A stretch of 64,000 nucleotides of DNA. It comes from Desmospora activa DSM 45169. Its GTDB lineage: Bacteria > Bacillota > Bacilli > Thermoactinomycetales > DSM-45169. The stretch's first letter is position 1, and each line of letters opens with the position of its first letter. The position numbers and the translations under genes are program-made. Location: positions 806,001 through 870,000 of the forward strand of contig NZ_PZZP01000001.1 of the NCBI RefSeq assembly GCF_003046315.1, given 5' to 3'. Positions 33,289 through 42,239 of this stretch are shown here, in pieces. Below the pieces are notes generated by a model. That model ran no database searches and was not told the DNA's origin. It saw nothing but the letters and a program-made list of their open reading frames with translations.

Positions 33289-34512
33289 TTGGCGGGGAGC
33301 AAGGTTAACCAGCTCCGCTTCGACATATCGGAAAAGGTTCGGCTCCATCCCCAACAACCGGGGATCGGCACCCTCCTGGAACTGGACCTCTACCCGGATG
33401 TCGAAATCGAAGATCAAGAAACTCATCTGAAAATCCAGGGTTACCTTCGTCTCAACGGTACGTATCAGCCTGAACAAGAGTTTGACACTCACCCGAATGG
33501 AAGTGAGGAGCCACAAGAGGAGCAAAGAGACACCCAACCGGCAGAGATTGCTTATGTGATTCCGGTGGAGATTACCCTTCCCACGGAGCGGGTCGATTTA
33601 GAAAATATCGCTTCTGAAATTGAATCGTTTGACTACAAAGTGTTGTCGCCCTTTGAATTGCAGATTGAGGCGTTGTTGACCATCGACGGATTTATTCAGG
33701 AGACAGAGGAGAAAGTGGAGGAGGAACCGCTTGAAACGGTTCCCTCACAGGTAGCCACATTTACCGTTCCCTCGGAGGGAGAAATCCAATGGGATCAAGA
33801 CTCCATCGGGGACTACAAGGGAGAGCAGGATGAGTATGAGTTTGTTCATGTGGCCCGACTTGAAGAAGAATCACCGGAAGAGGCAGAACTGAGCAATCAA
33901 GAAGAAGATGTTCCGGCTGAACCGGAATCTTTTCATGAACAGGATGACACCGAAACGCAAGAAGAGAAGAAAGTGGAGCCAGCTCCGGAAGAAGCTGACG
34001 GGCAGGTGGAAAAGATCGGGGAGGAAGAAGGGGATGCAGACGCTCCTCCTGTCCACTTTCATCCCTTCCAACCGAAACAGGATCGGCAGGAGGTTCTTCC
34101 CTTTCCTCGACCGTTGCGGATGCCTCAAGTTGGTGAGTTTGACCTACAGCAATTGGAAATCGACGAGCGAACTCGCTTTGGAATTGAGCGGATGTTTGAA
34201 GAGACGGAGGATCATACACCGCAGCAGGAGGAGCCTTCCGCTGAATCGGATGATTACACGGATGATTACGGCACCGAGGACGCACAAGAGGAGGAGAAGA
34301 ATAAGAATTCCAATCTTGAATGGGCCCAATGGATACTAAACGAAGAACAAGACCGTTTTGTCAAGCTGCGTATGGTGATCGTCCACAAAAATGATTCCAT
34401 CGATTCCCTGTCGGATCGATATAAGATCCCGGCCAGCAAGATTGTCCACCTTAATCGCTTAGAGTCCGAAGTGTTGGAAGAAGGCCAAGTTGTTTATATT
34501 CCGTCCAAATGA
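33289..34512 (+). CDS. spoVID: SpoVID, spore coat encasement morphogenetic protein
   Basis: 407 aa. In B. subtilis SpoVID sits on the forespore surface, binds SpoIVA and SafA and drives coat layers around the spore. The N-terminal conserved domain (residues ~5-120) begins QLRFDISEKVRLHPQQPGI. A long very acidic, Glu-rich middle (~150-330) follows. A C-terminal LysM-like repeat (~360-405; IVHKNDSIDSLSDRYKIPASKIVHLNRL) ends in QVVYIPSK. This three-part layout and the position after hemL match the Bacillus gene. Start TTG 33289, 6 nt after a GGGGGG ribosome binding site. Confidence 0.92.
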   Translation: MAGSKVNQLRFDISEKVRLHPQQPGIGTLLELDLYPDVEIEDQETHLKIQGYLRLNGTYQPEQEFDTHPNGSEEPQEEQRDTQPAEIAYVIPVEITLPTERVDLENIASEIESFDYKVLSPFELQIEALLTIDGFIQETEEKVEEEPLETVPSQVATFTVPSEGEIQWDQDSIGDYKGEQDEYEFVHVARLEEESPEEAELSNQEEDVPAEPESFHEQDDTETQEEKKVEPAPEEADGQVEKIGEEEGDADAPPVHFHPFQPKQDRQEVLPFPRPLRMPQVGEFDLQQLEIDERTRFGIERMFEETEDHTPQQEEPSAESDDYTDDYGTEDAQEEEKNKNSNLEWAQWILNEEQDRFVKLRMVIVHKNDSIDSLSDRYKIPASKIVHLNRLESEVLEEGQVVYIPSK

Positions 34513-34516
34513 TAAA

Positions 34517-34557
34517 AAACCGCCGCGTTTTAGACGTGGCGGTAGTCCATTTTTCAG
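34517..34557 (+). terminator. Hairpin between spoVID and ysxE
   Basis: ACCGCCGCG (34519-34527) / CGTGGCGGT (34535-34543), 9 bp with one G-T, loop TTTTAGA. The T-run (ATTTTT) begins only 8 nt downstream, so termination is likely partial and ysxE can still be read from the spoVID promoter. Confidence 0.5.
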
Positions 34558-34572
34558 GAAGGGGATGGAACG

Positions 34573-35637
34573 GTGAAATTAGATGCCCAGCGCGACGGAC
34601 CTGTTATACAAGAAGTGATGCGGCGGTTCGGTTGGTCTCCCCGCCAGGTGGGGATGGTACGGGGCGTGATCAAGGTACATGATGGGGACGACATATTTGC
34701 ACTGAAGAAGACATCATTGCGCAATGAAGAGATGAAACGAATCCAAAGGATCTTACAAGAGGTATCCGCGAAAAATTATCTTTACCTGCTTCCTTTTATA
34801 AAAACGATGGACGGGGAGCCAGGGGTGGAGACGGATGTCGGCTATTGGATTGCGCAAACATGGTATGGTGAAGCGGCGAAAAAGGGAGACGAGGTGCCGG
34901 CAGCCGATGTGATTCGCAGCTTAGCACAGTTTCATCGTCTCTCCTTGCCGTTGGCTGCCGGTAAAAAGGAAGAACGACGCCGTTTAAGCTTAGCGGAGGT
35001 CAAACGGCGGCGATCTTTTACGGAGCGGTTGGAAGAATGGGCATCTGTCGCTAGGGAGCGGGAATTTCCATCGCCCTTTGATAAAGCATTTTTAACCCAT
35101 CTTCCCTTTGTCAATAAAGCGTTGTCGTTTTCCGTACAAGGGATGGAAAAATACATTCAAGCAGAGAACGGTGAAGCTCCCCGTTACACCTGGGCGCACG
35201 GTCAGGTCCATCCCCGCAATCTGGTTGTGGATGACAAAGAATGGCGCTGGATTGATTGGGATCATGCGGGAGTGGATAGTCCCGTTGTGGATGTGGCCAA
35301 CTTTTTGCGCCGTTTTATCCCCATGGATGGGGATGAGGTGATGGATCCCTTTGCACTGTTGGCGGAATACGAAGACGAATTTCCTCTCAATGGAAAGGAA
35401 AAACGCCTTTTATCCTTGCACCTATCCTTTCCCGAACGGCCGTTGCGCTTGATTGAGCAGTATTATCGCGGCTGGCGCAATGACGAAGGGACATTGGTCC
35501 GGTCATTGGAGGAAGAAGTGGATCGGCTACAGCTGTTCCAAGATTGGGTGCGAAAAAACTGGACAAAAAAAGCGGTTACAAAAAAGAAGACAAAAGCGTT
35601 GGCCGGAGTGCGAGCGGCTAAAAGTCATTCCCATTAA
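34573..35637 (+). CDS. ysxE: YsxE/CotS-family spore coat kinase-like protein
   Basis: 354 aa of the aminoglycoside-phosphotransferase-like fold used by CotS, CotI and YsxE. Seen: an ATP-lobe lysine region IFALKKTSL, the catalytic-loop motif WAHGQVHPRNLVVDD and the metal Asp in WRWIDWDHAGVDSPVVDVANFLRR. The catalytic loop lacks the standard HGDLHxxN spacing (HGQVHPRN here), so activity is uncertain. In B. subtilis ysxE is co-transcribed with spoVID by SigE and its product is a coat protein that helps SpoVID-dependent encasement. GTG 34573 after AAGGGGATGG. C-terminal tail is Lys-rich. Confidence 0.9.
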   Translation: MKLDAQRDGPVIQEVMRRFGWSPRQVGMVRGVIKVHDGDDIFALKKTSLRNEEMKRIQRILQEVSAKNYLYLLPFIKTMDGEPGVETDVGYWIAQTWYGEAAKKGDEVPAADVIRSLAQFHRLSLPLAAGKKEERRRLSLAEVKRRRSFTERLEEWASVAREREFPSPFDKAFLTHLPFVNKALSFSVQGMEKYIQAENGEAPRYTWAHGQVHPRNLVVDDKEWRWIDWDHAGVDSPVVDVANFLRRFIPMDGDEVMDPFALLAEYEDEFPLNGKEKRLLSLHLSFPERPLRLIEQYYRGWRNDEGTLVRSLEEEVDRLQLFQDWVRKNWTKKAVTKKKTKALAGVRAAKSHSH

Positions 35638-35665
35638 AACGAAAGCGGTTATTCTCAATCGGAGA

Positions 35666-35703
35666 GAACGTCCCACCTCTATCGAGGAAGGGACGTTTTT
35701 TGT
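35666..35703 (+). terminator. Terminator after ysxE
   Basis: AACGTCCC (35667-35674) / GGGACGTT (35690-35697), with an inner CCTC/GAGG stem, followed by TTTTG. Strong. Confidence 0.88.
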
Positions 35704-35710
35704 GTTACCA

Positions 35711-35797
35711 TTATTGCCGCTGTTTAAGCCACATTCCCATGATTTTGACAGGAGCAAACAAGAGAGCGGACCAGCACAGCGCAACAATCAAATCCAT
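35711..35797 (-). CDS. Candidate 28-aa small membrane protein
   Basis: I do not recognise it. ATG 35797 to TAA 35711 on the minus strand encodes 28 residues. A hydrophobic stretch (LIVALCWSALLFAPV) follows MD, and the tail is basic (LKQRQ), the shape of a single-span membrane peptide. GAGGTGGGG lies 3-5 nt before the ATG. Upstream on the same strand, CATATAATT resembles a SigE or SigK -10. It lies in a ~300-bp gap (35638-35940) between spore genes. Too short for statistical proof. Confidence 0.4.
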   Translation of the reverse strand: MDLIVALCWSALLFAPVKIMGMWLKQRQ

Positions 35798-35940
35798 GTT
35801 CCCCACCTCTAATTTCCCGATGCAAAAAATGTTTCCTTTAACCAAATTATATGCTCGATACCATTGCTTGGTTCTTCTTGCCATTGATTCGGTCTTTCAG
35901 CCTATTTCGTCCTTAGGCGAGTGGTAAAGGAGGAAAAGGG

Positions 35941-36168
35941 GTGGACAAGAGGCGACAAAAATCGCACAATAGTCATGAGACAGATGGAGAACGCCAGATG
36001 GGGGGATGGTTTTTGACTGTGGTAAAATCGACTGTCCGAAGTATGTATCGTGGTTTATTGATGATATTGATCCTCAGCTTCCTTTTGCTGAGTACGGTCT
36101 TATTACTGGCTTTTTTGGCTGATCCGCAATTGATGTGGGATAGCGTTCGCAAAGCCTTTGGCATGTAG
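35941..36168 (+). CDS. Small single-span membrane protein, unknown
   Basis: 75 aa. A polar, His/Lys/Arg-rich N-terminus (~1-30) is followed by one strong membrane segment (LLMILILSFLLLSTVLLLAFLA, ~39-60) and a short tail. GTG 35941 has AAAGGAGG 7 nt upstream, a strong ribosome binding site that supports expression. It lies between ysxE and the valS leader, where B. subtilis has no gene. No domain recognised. Confidence 0.62.
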   Translation: MDKRRQKSHNSHETDGERQMGGWFLTVVKSTVRSMYRGLLMILILSFLLLSTVLLLAFLADPQLMWDSVRKAFGM

Positions 36169-36236
36169 GATACCTGAACTTATACATGGATTGGAGGGAG
36201 TGGGCATTCGTGTTCGCTCCTTTTTTGCTGGGATAT

Positions 36237-36265
36237 TTGACGTCAACGGCGCAGCGGGGTACAAT
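36237..36265 (+). promoter_or_regulatory. Promoter of the valS T-box transcript
   Basis: -35 TTGACG (36237-36242), exact 17-nt spacer, -10 TACAAT (36260-36265). Each hexamer has one mismatch. Directly before the T-box leader. Confidence 0.82.
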
Positions 36266-36267
36266 AG

Positions 36268-36532
36268 AAAGCAAAATTGATTTGTGCAAAAGAGCGATGA
36301 CAGGGAGAGTAGACGAATACCCGCTTGTTGTAGAGAGAAGGCCCTCGGCTGCAAGGTCTTCCGGCGGTTTCGTTGAAGGTCACCCTGGAGCTGTCCGCCT
36401 GAAACGGGAGTAGGGCGGACCGGGCCCGTCGTTACGGGATTGAGTGCATCGGCGGGCTTATATACGGCCCCATGATGAATAAAGGTGGTACCGCGGAGTC
36501 TTCCGTCCTTTTCGGACGAGGGCTTTTTTTAT
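36268..36532 (+). promoter_or_regulatory. T-box riboswitch (valine) upstream of valS
   Basis: A ~265-nt leader. The conserved T-box AAAGGTGGTACCGCGG is at 36481-36496. The terminator follows (CGTCC / GGACG stem at about 36505-36519, then CTTTTTTT at 36523-36530). The AGGGAGAGTAGA stretch near 36302-36313 is typical of Stem I. GTC valine triplets at 36379-36381 and 36392-36394 are candidate specifiers; I did not fold the stem to decide. Uncharged tRNA-Val would pair with the specifier and T-box and favour the antiterminator. Confidence 0.92.
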
Positions 36533-36551
36533 TTGCTGAAGGAGGATGTCC

Positions 36552-39209
36552 ATGGCAACGGAACCGACAAAGATGCCTTCTGCGTACAATCCGCAGGAGG
36601 CGGAGAAGAAATGGTACAGTTATTGGTTAGAGGGTGGCTTTTTTCAAGCAGGGAAGGATCCGCAGAAAAAACCGTATACGATTGTCATTCCGCCGCCCAA
36701 TGTAACCGGCAATCTGCATATGGGCCACGCCTTAAACAACACCCTGCAAGATGTACTGATCCGCTGGAAACGGATGGCGGGTTATGATGCCTTGTGGCTG
36801 CCGGGAATGGATCATGCCGGTATCGCCACCCAATCCAAGGTGGAAGCCCGTTTGCGCGAAGAAGGGTTGAACCGGCATGAGCTGGGGCGGGAGAAGTTTT
36901 TGCAACAAGTGTGGGAGTGGAAAGAGCACTACGCTTCCGTTATTCATCAGCAATGGCGGAATATCGGTGTATCGGTTGACTATTCCCGGGAGCGGTTTAC
37001 CCTGGATGAGGGGCTATCCCAGGCGGTGCGGGAAGTGTTTGTACGCCTGTATGAGAAAGGCTTGATTTACCGCGGCAAGTATATTATCAACTGGGATCCA
37101 CAAGCGCGCACCGCTCTCTCCGATATTGAAGTGATCTACAAAGAAGTAGATGGCAAACTTTATCATATGGAGTATCCCCTTAAAGACGGAAGCGGCCATA
37201 TTCGTGTGGCGACCACCCGGCCGGAGACGATGTTGGGGGATACGGCCGTGGCGGTTCATCCGCAAGATGAACGTTATCGTCACCTGGTGGGTAAAAAAGT
37301 GGTGTTACCCATCATAGGACGGGAGATTCCGATTGTGGCGGATGAACATGTGGATCCGGAGTTTGGCAGTGGAGCCGTTAAGATTACGCCGGCGCACGAT
37401 CCCAACGACTTTGAGATTGGGGAGCGTCATCAGCTGCCGCAGATCCTGGTGATGGATGAAACGGGGACCATGAATGAACAAGCAGGTCCCTATCAAGGAT
37501 TGGATCGATTTGAGTGTCGCAAACGGATCGTAAAAGATCTGCAGGAAGCAGGTACCTTGGTTGAGGTGGAGACCCACGTTCACTCCGTCGGCCACAGCGA
37601 GCGTACCGGTGCCGTGGTAGAACCGTATCTGTCGACGCAATGGTTTGTCAAGATGAAGCCATTGGCGGAGCGGGCAATTACGGATACCCGTTCCGGAGAA
37701 GGGGTCCGCTTTGTCCCGGATCGATTTGAAAAAACGTATCTGCACTGGATCGAAAACATTCGCGATTGGTGTATTTCGCGACAGCTGTGGTGGGGACATC
37801 GCATTCCCGCTTGGTATTGCGACGACTGTGGCGCCGTCACTGTCGATCGCCACGATCCCACCACATGTTCACAATGTGGAAGCAGCCGTCTTGCCCAGGA
37901 CGAAGATGTGCTGGATACCTGGTTTAGCTCTGCCCTATGGCCTTTTTCCACCTTGGGCTGGCCGGATGATACAGCGGATCTGAAGCGGTATTACCCGACG
38001 GATGTGTTGGTCACCGGCTACGATATCATTTATTTCTGGGTGGCTCGTATGATTTTTACCGCCTTGGAGTTTATCGATGAGAAGCCGTATCAAGATGTAT
38101 TGATCACCGGGTTGGTACGGGATGCCGAGGGGCGGAAAATGTCCAAATCCCTGGGTAACGGCGTCGATCCGATGGAAGTGATCGATAAATATGGAACCGA
38201 TGCCATGCGCTTTATGCTGATGACAGGCTTTACAGCAGGCAACGACCAACGTTTCCGCTGGGAGCGGGTGGAGACGGCCCGTAACTTTGCCAATAAGATT
38301 TGGAACGCTTCCCGCTTTGCCCTGATGCATCTGGAGGGTGTTAAGGCGGAGGAATTGGCGTTAAAGGGACCGTTTTCCACGGCGGATCGCTGGATTTTGC
38401 ATCGACTCAACCAAACAGCGGCTGAAGTGACCCGTCATCTCAATCGTTACGATTTGGGTGAAGCGGGTCAAACGTTATACCGTTTTATCTGGGATGATTT
38501 ATGTGATTGGTACATCGAATGGGCAAAACTTCCTCTCTATGGTGATGATGCGGAGGCAAAGCGGGTTACTCGGGCAGTGCTGGTGTATGTGTTGGATCAA
38601 TCCCTGCGGCTGTTGCATCCCTTTATGCCTTTTATCACGGAGGAGATTTGGCAACATCTCCCCACTAAAGGAGAAAGTATCACCGTTGCCGCCTGGCCAC
38701 AACCGGATGCCGCCTATGAAGCGCCGGAAGCCGTAAAGGAGATGGAGCTTCTCATCGAAGCGATCCGTCTAATTCGCAATATCCGCGCAGAAATGGAGGT
38801 CCCGCCGAAAAAGGAAGTGGACTTACTGGTAAAAGGGGAGGAAGCGATTCTCGCCATTTTCCGTCGCAACGAAGCGGCCATTCATCGTCTTAGCGGTGTC
38901 GGGCGGATGGAAGCTTCCCCCGATCTCAAACGGCCGGCTCGGGCCATGTCCGCTGTTGTAACCGGAGCGGAACTGTTTCTGCCTTTGGAAGGCTTGATCG
39001 ATGTCGAACAGACGATTACCAGGCTGAAAGCGGAATGGAACAAGTGGGACAAAGAAGTGAAACGGGTGGAAGGAAAACTGGCCAATGCTAAATTCGTCGA
39101 GAAAGCACCCGCCCATATCGTAGAAGAAGAGCGGAAAAAAGGAGAAGAATATCGGGAAAAACGGGAAAAAGTAGCGGCACGACTGGCGGAGCTTCAAAAA
39201 AGTGAATGA
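36552..39209 (+). CDS. valS: Valyl-tRNA synthetase
   Basis: Charges tRNA-Val with valine. 885 aa, class I. HIGH motif variant in [17 protein letters not shown] (~45-60), editing (CP1) domain with [22 protein letters not shown] loop in [14 protein letters not shown] (~525), anticodon-binding helices, and a C-terminal coiled coil (last ~65 residues, [20 protein letters not shown]) typical of ValRS. A CxxC pair (CDDC, CSQC) lies in the zinc-like insert. Start ATG 36552, 6 nt after AAGGAGG; the ATG at 36546 abuts that site. T-box controlled and followed by a terminator. Confidence 0.97.
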   Translation: MATEPTKMPSAYNPQEAEKKWYSYWLEGGFFQAGKDPQKKPYTIVIPPPNVTGNLHMGHALNNTLQDVLIRWKRMAGYDALWLPGMDHAGIATQSKVEARLREEGLNRHELGREKFLQQVWEWKEHYASVIHQQWRNIGVSVDYSRERFTLDEGLSQAVREVFVRLYEKGLIYRGKYIINWDPQARTALSDIEVIYKEVDGKLYHMEYPLKDGSGHIRVATTRPETMLGDTAVAVHPQDERYRHLVGKKVVLPIIGREIPIVADEHVDPEFGSGAVKITPAHDPNDFEIGERHQLPQILVMDETGTMNEQAGPYQGLDRFECRKRIVKDLQEAGTLVEVETHVHSVGHSERTGAVVEPYLSTQWFVKMKPLAERAITDTRSGEGVRFVPDRFEKTYLHWIENIRDWCISRQLWWGHRIPAWYCDDCGAVTVDRHDPTTCSQCGSSRLAQDEDVLDTWFSSALWPFSTLGWPDDTADLKRYYPTDVLVTGYDIIYFWVARMIFTALEFIDEKPYQDVLITGLVRDAEGRKMSKSLGNGVDPMEVIDKYGTDAMRFMLMTGFTAGNDQRFRWERVETARNFANKIWNASRFALMHLEGVKAEELALKGPFSTADRWILHRLNQTAAEVTRHLNRYDLGEAGQTLYRFIWDDLCDWYIEWAKLPLYGDDAEAKRVTRAVLVYVLDQSLRLLHPFMPFITEEIWQHLPTKGESITVAAWPQPDAAYEAPEAVKEMELLIEAIRLIRNIRAEMEVPPKKEVDLLVKGEEAILAIFRRNEAAIHRLSGVGRMEASPDLKRPARAMSAVVTGAELFLPLEGLIDVEQTITRLKAEWNKWDKEVKRVEGKLANAKFVEKAPAHIVEEERKKGEEYREKREKVAARLAELQKSE

Positions 39210-39212
39210 TGG

Positions 39213-39251
39213 AAGCAGACAGGGATTCCTGTCTGTTCCCTCTTTTTTTGT
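39213..39251 (+). terminator. Terminator after valS
   Basis: GCAGACAGG (39215-39223) / CCTGTCTGT (39228-39236) with loop GATT, then TCCCTCTTTTTTT. Confidence 0.87.
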
Positions 39252-39301
39252 TATGATAAAAGAGGCGTTTGCTTGATGGTTAAAAGAAAGGAACGAACAA
39301 G

Positions 39302-40618
39302 ATGGCTGACGCAACGTTGTTTAAAACGGCAGCAGACGTGCTGCAATGGATGGAAACGGGCTGCTCTCCCGGAATCCATCCGGGTTTATCCCGTATGGAA
39401 TGGATATTGGAACGAACGGGTCATCCGGAACGTCGGTTAAAAGTGATTCATGTGGCTGGCACCAACGGCAAAGGCTCCACAGCGGCGATGATCGCTTCGG
39501 TATTACAGCGGGCCGGCTATCCGACCGGGATGTTTATTTCCCCATACCTTCATCATTGGAGCGAACGGATTCAGATGGACGGGGAGCCGATAGCGGAAGC
39601 ATCGTTTGTACACTGGGCCAACACGCTTGTTCCGTTGATCGACGAGATGGAAGAGGCGGGGGTGGGTCGTCCGACACCGTTTGAGTTTTGGACCTTGGTG
39701 GCGATCCATTATTTTGCCAAAGAGGCCGTTCCTTGGTTTGTCGTATTGGAGACAGGAATGGGAGGCCGTTATGATTCCACGAATGTAGTGCATCCATTGG
39801 TATCGGTGATTACGACAGTGGCAAAAGATCACCAGGAATTTTTGGGAGAGACGATTGGCCAGATTGCTGCGGAAAAGGCGGGCATTATCAAGGCGGGTAC
39901 ACCGGTTGTGACTGCCGTTGATGAGGTTGAAGCACGTCGAGTGATCATCGATACGGCCACAGAAAAGCAAAGCCGTCTTTACTTGGCGGGACAAGATTTC
40001 CATGGAATCCCAAGGGGGAGTCGGGACAGCGGTGAAACATTTGATTTTACAGGTCCGTTTCGGGAGCTGAAGGGGTTGATGACGCCGCTCTGTGGAAAAC
40101 ATCAGGTACAAAACGGGGCAACCGCCTTGATGACACTGGAGTTGTTGCGCCAATATTATGCGTCGGTGATGACCGATACCGATATCCGGGAAGGGTTGGC
40201 GGCGACAAACTGGCCCGGTCGCTTAGAAACAGTGAGCCACCATCCACGGGTATTACTGGATTGCGCGCACAATCCGGGAGCGGCAACAGCGTTGGCACAA
40301 GCCCTCGCTCCATATACATATGAACGACTCCATCTGTTGGTCGCCGTGTTGGAGGATAAAGACGCCACCGGTATTCTTTATCCGCTTCTTTCCCTGGCGG
40401 ATACCGTGACCGTCACACAGGTGGATCATCCCCGCGCCATGTCCGGCAACCGGTTGGGTAGGCTGGTGGAACAGGTGCGTCCAGACATTGTACCCACACA
40501 GGTACCTTATCCCGATCAGGCATTGGAGACGCTGCAAGTGAAGGCGGGAAAAGGTGATCTGATTTTGGTAACCGGCAGTCTATTCTTGGTGTCGGAAGTG
40601 CGACGGTTATTTACTTAA
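39302..40618 (+). CDS. folC: Folylpolyglutamate synthase / dihydrofolate synthase
   Basis: Adds glutamate to dihydropteroate or folates. 438 aa, Mur-ligase fold. P-loop VAGTNGKGSTAAMIASVL (~51-68), SPYLHHWSERIQMDG (the SPHL-like loop), GGRYDSTNV, TTVAKDHQEFLG, EKAGIIKAGTPVV with the carbamylated-lysine region, and C-terminal WPGRLETV and DCAHNPGA. ATG 39302, preceded by AAAGGAACGAACAAG. Same valS-folC order as in Bacillus. The next gene here is murC rather than comC. Confidence 0.95.
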   Translation: MADATLFKTAADVLQWMETGCSPGIHPGLSRMEWILERTGHPERRLKVIHVAGTNGKGSTAAMIASVLQRAGYPTGMFISPYLHHWSERIQMDGEPIAEASFVHWANTLVPLIDEMEEAGVGRPTPFEFWTLVAIHYFAKEAVPWFVVLETGMGGRYDSTNVVHPLVSVITTVAKDHQEFLGETIGQIAAEKAGIIKAGTPVVTAVDEVEARRVIIDTATEKQSRLYLAGQDFHGIPRGSRDSGETFDFTGPFRELKGLMTPLCGKHQVQNGATALMTLELLRQYYASVMTDTDIREGLAATNWPGRLETVSHHPRVLLDCAHNPGAATALAQALAPYTYERLHLLVAVLEDKDATGILYPLLSLADTVTVTQVDHPRAMSGNRLGRLVEQVRPDIVPTQVPYPDQALETLQVKAGKGDLILVTGSLFLVSEVRRLFT

Positions 40619-40670
40619 AGGCAAGACCCGATAGCAGCCATTTTATTGTTTTTGAAAGCAGGTGAACGGA

Positions 40671-42068
40671 TTGATTCAGAAGAACGAACATATTCATTTT
40701 ATTGGAATTGGTGGATACGGCATGAGTGCCATCGCGCGGGTGTTGTTGGAGATGGGGTACCGTGTGACGGGATCAGATGTCTCCTCCAACAAACTGACAG
40801 AGGCGTTAGTGGAAAAAGGGGCAGAGATTTATCTGGGGCATGATGGTGCCCTTGTGAATCACGCTGATCGTGTGGTGTACTCCTCCAGCATTCCTGAACA
40901 TAATGTGGAGCGGAAAGCGGCACGGGAACAAGGAATTCCGGTATACCACCGTTCCCAGATGTTAGCGTTGCTGTTGAATGATAAAAAAGGGGTAGCTGTT
41001 GCCGGTGCCCACGGGAAAACCACCACTTCATCCATGATCGCTCAGACAATGGAAGAAGGAGCGGTTGATCCGTCTTATATCATCGGCGGAGAAGTGGTCA
41101 GCTTAGGCAGTAATGCGAAAGCGGGGTCCAGCGACTGGGTTGTGGCTGAGGCGGATGAGAGCGATGGCACCTTCCTGGAATATTTCCCTCATATCGCTGT
41201 TGTCACCAATATTGAGCCGGATCACTTGGAAAATTATGAAGGGGATTTTGAGAATTTAAAACAAGCTTACCGTCAATTTCTTCATCAGGTGAAAACGGAC
41301 GGCGTGGCGGTTTTGGGCTGGGACGATGCTTATGTACGGGAAATTGCCAGTGATTGCAATGCTCGCGTGGTCACATATGCATTGGACTGTCCTGCTGATG
41401 TGACGGCGACGGATATTCGGCAACATCTAAATACACTTACGTTTACCGTACATGCCTATGGAAAAGAGCTGGGGGAGATGACGATCCATGTACCCGGACG
41501 TCACAACGTAGCAAACGCTTTGGCGACGACGGCTGTCTGTTTAGAAGCGGGTATGCCCTTTTCCGCGATTGCGGAAGGAATGGTGCGCTTTCGTGGAGCG
41601 AAGCGACGTTTTCAAGTGATCGGGGAAGAGGATGATATTTTAGTGGTGGATGATTACGCCCATCACCCCACTGAGATCCGCGCTACCTTAAACGGCCTAA
41701 AAGCGATGAATCGGCGCATTTTGGCTGTCTTCCAACCACAGCGGTATTCCCGTACTCATCTGTTGATGGAGGAATTTAGCCACGCTTTTGCTGAAGCGGA
41801 TCAACTGGTTATCAGCAGTATTTATTCCCCACCGGGGGAGCCTCCGATTGATGGGGTTTCTTCGGAACGGTTGGTGGAAATGGTGAGACAAAACAGCAAC
41901 CCCTATGCCCAATTCCGCGATACGAAGGAGGAGGTGGAGGAGTGGCTGTTGGAGCAGGCTCGTCCTGGTGATCTGGTGATTACGATGGGGGCCGGGGATA
42001 TCTGGCGAGTGGCACATAATCTGGTGCCTGCTTTGCAGAAGCGCAGGAAGAAAGCCAACTTAACTTAA
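40671..42068 (+). CDS. murC: UDP-N-acetylmuramate--L-alanine ligase
   Basis: Adds L-Ala to UDP-MurNAc, the first amino acid of the peptidoglycan stem. About 465 aa. N-terminal UDP-binding HFIGIGGYGMSAIARVL, P-loop VAGAHGKTTTSSM (~110), DESDGTF, NIEPDHLENY, GRHNVANALA, and C-terminal VDDYAHHPTEIRATL and FQPQRYSRT. Start TTG 40671 lies 5 nt after AGGTGA; GTG 40662 is the alternative and adds three residues. In B. subtilis murC is not next to folC. Confidence 0.95.
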   Translation: MIQKNEHIHFIGIGGYGMSAIARVLLEMGYRVTGSDVSSNKLTEALVEKGAEIYLGHDGALVNHADRVVYSSSIPEHNVERKAAREQGIPVYHRSQMLALLLNDKKGVAVAGAHGKTTTSSMIAQTMEEGAVDPSYIIGGEVVSLGSNAKAGSSDWVVAEADESDGTFLEYFPHIAVVTNIEPDHLENYEGDFENLKQAYRQFLHQVKTDGVAVLGWDDAYVREIASDCNARVVTYALDCPADVTATDIRQHLNTLTFTVHAYGKELGEMTIHVPGRHNVANALATTAVCLEAGMPFSAIAEGMVRFRGAKRRFQVIGEEDDILVVDDYAHHPTEIRATLNGLKAMNRRILAVFQPQRYSRTHLLMEEFSHAFAEADQLVISSIYSPPGEPPIDGVSSERLVEMVRQNSNPYAQFRDTKEEVEEWLLEQARPGDLVITMGAGDIWRVAHNLVPALQKRRKKANLT

Positions 42069-42073
42069 TGGGA

Positions 42074-42111
42074 ATAGCCCATCCACCAGATGGGCTCTCC
42101 CCTTTTTTTAA
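42074..42111 (+). terminator. Terminator after murC
   Basis: AGCCCATC (42076-42083) / GATGGGCT (42089-42096), loop CACCA, then CTCCCCTTTTTTT. Confidence 0.88.
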
Positions 42112-42239
42112 GACTTACAGTATAAAGGAAGTTTTCTCCATCCATCCTAATCATACGAAATTGTTGTGGGATGTTTGGTTTATCATGAACAGGGAATTAA
42201 AAAACGTTGTATATCAATTTCTAATAAAGGTGGGTTTTT

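Noticed and set aside
33048-33430. Overlapping plus-strand frames between hemL and spoVID
   Set aside because: They begin inside the hem terminator or the SigE-like promoter region and overlap spoVID out of frame.
35700-35927. 75-codon plus-strand frame after ysxE
   Set aside because: It starts in the terminator U-tract, and the opposite strand holds a better small ORF with a ribosome binding site.
36541-36551. valS start at ATG 36546
   Set aside because: This ATG directly abuts the AAGGAGG; ATG 36552 has the correct 6-nt spacing.
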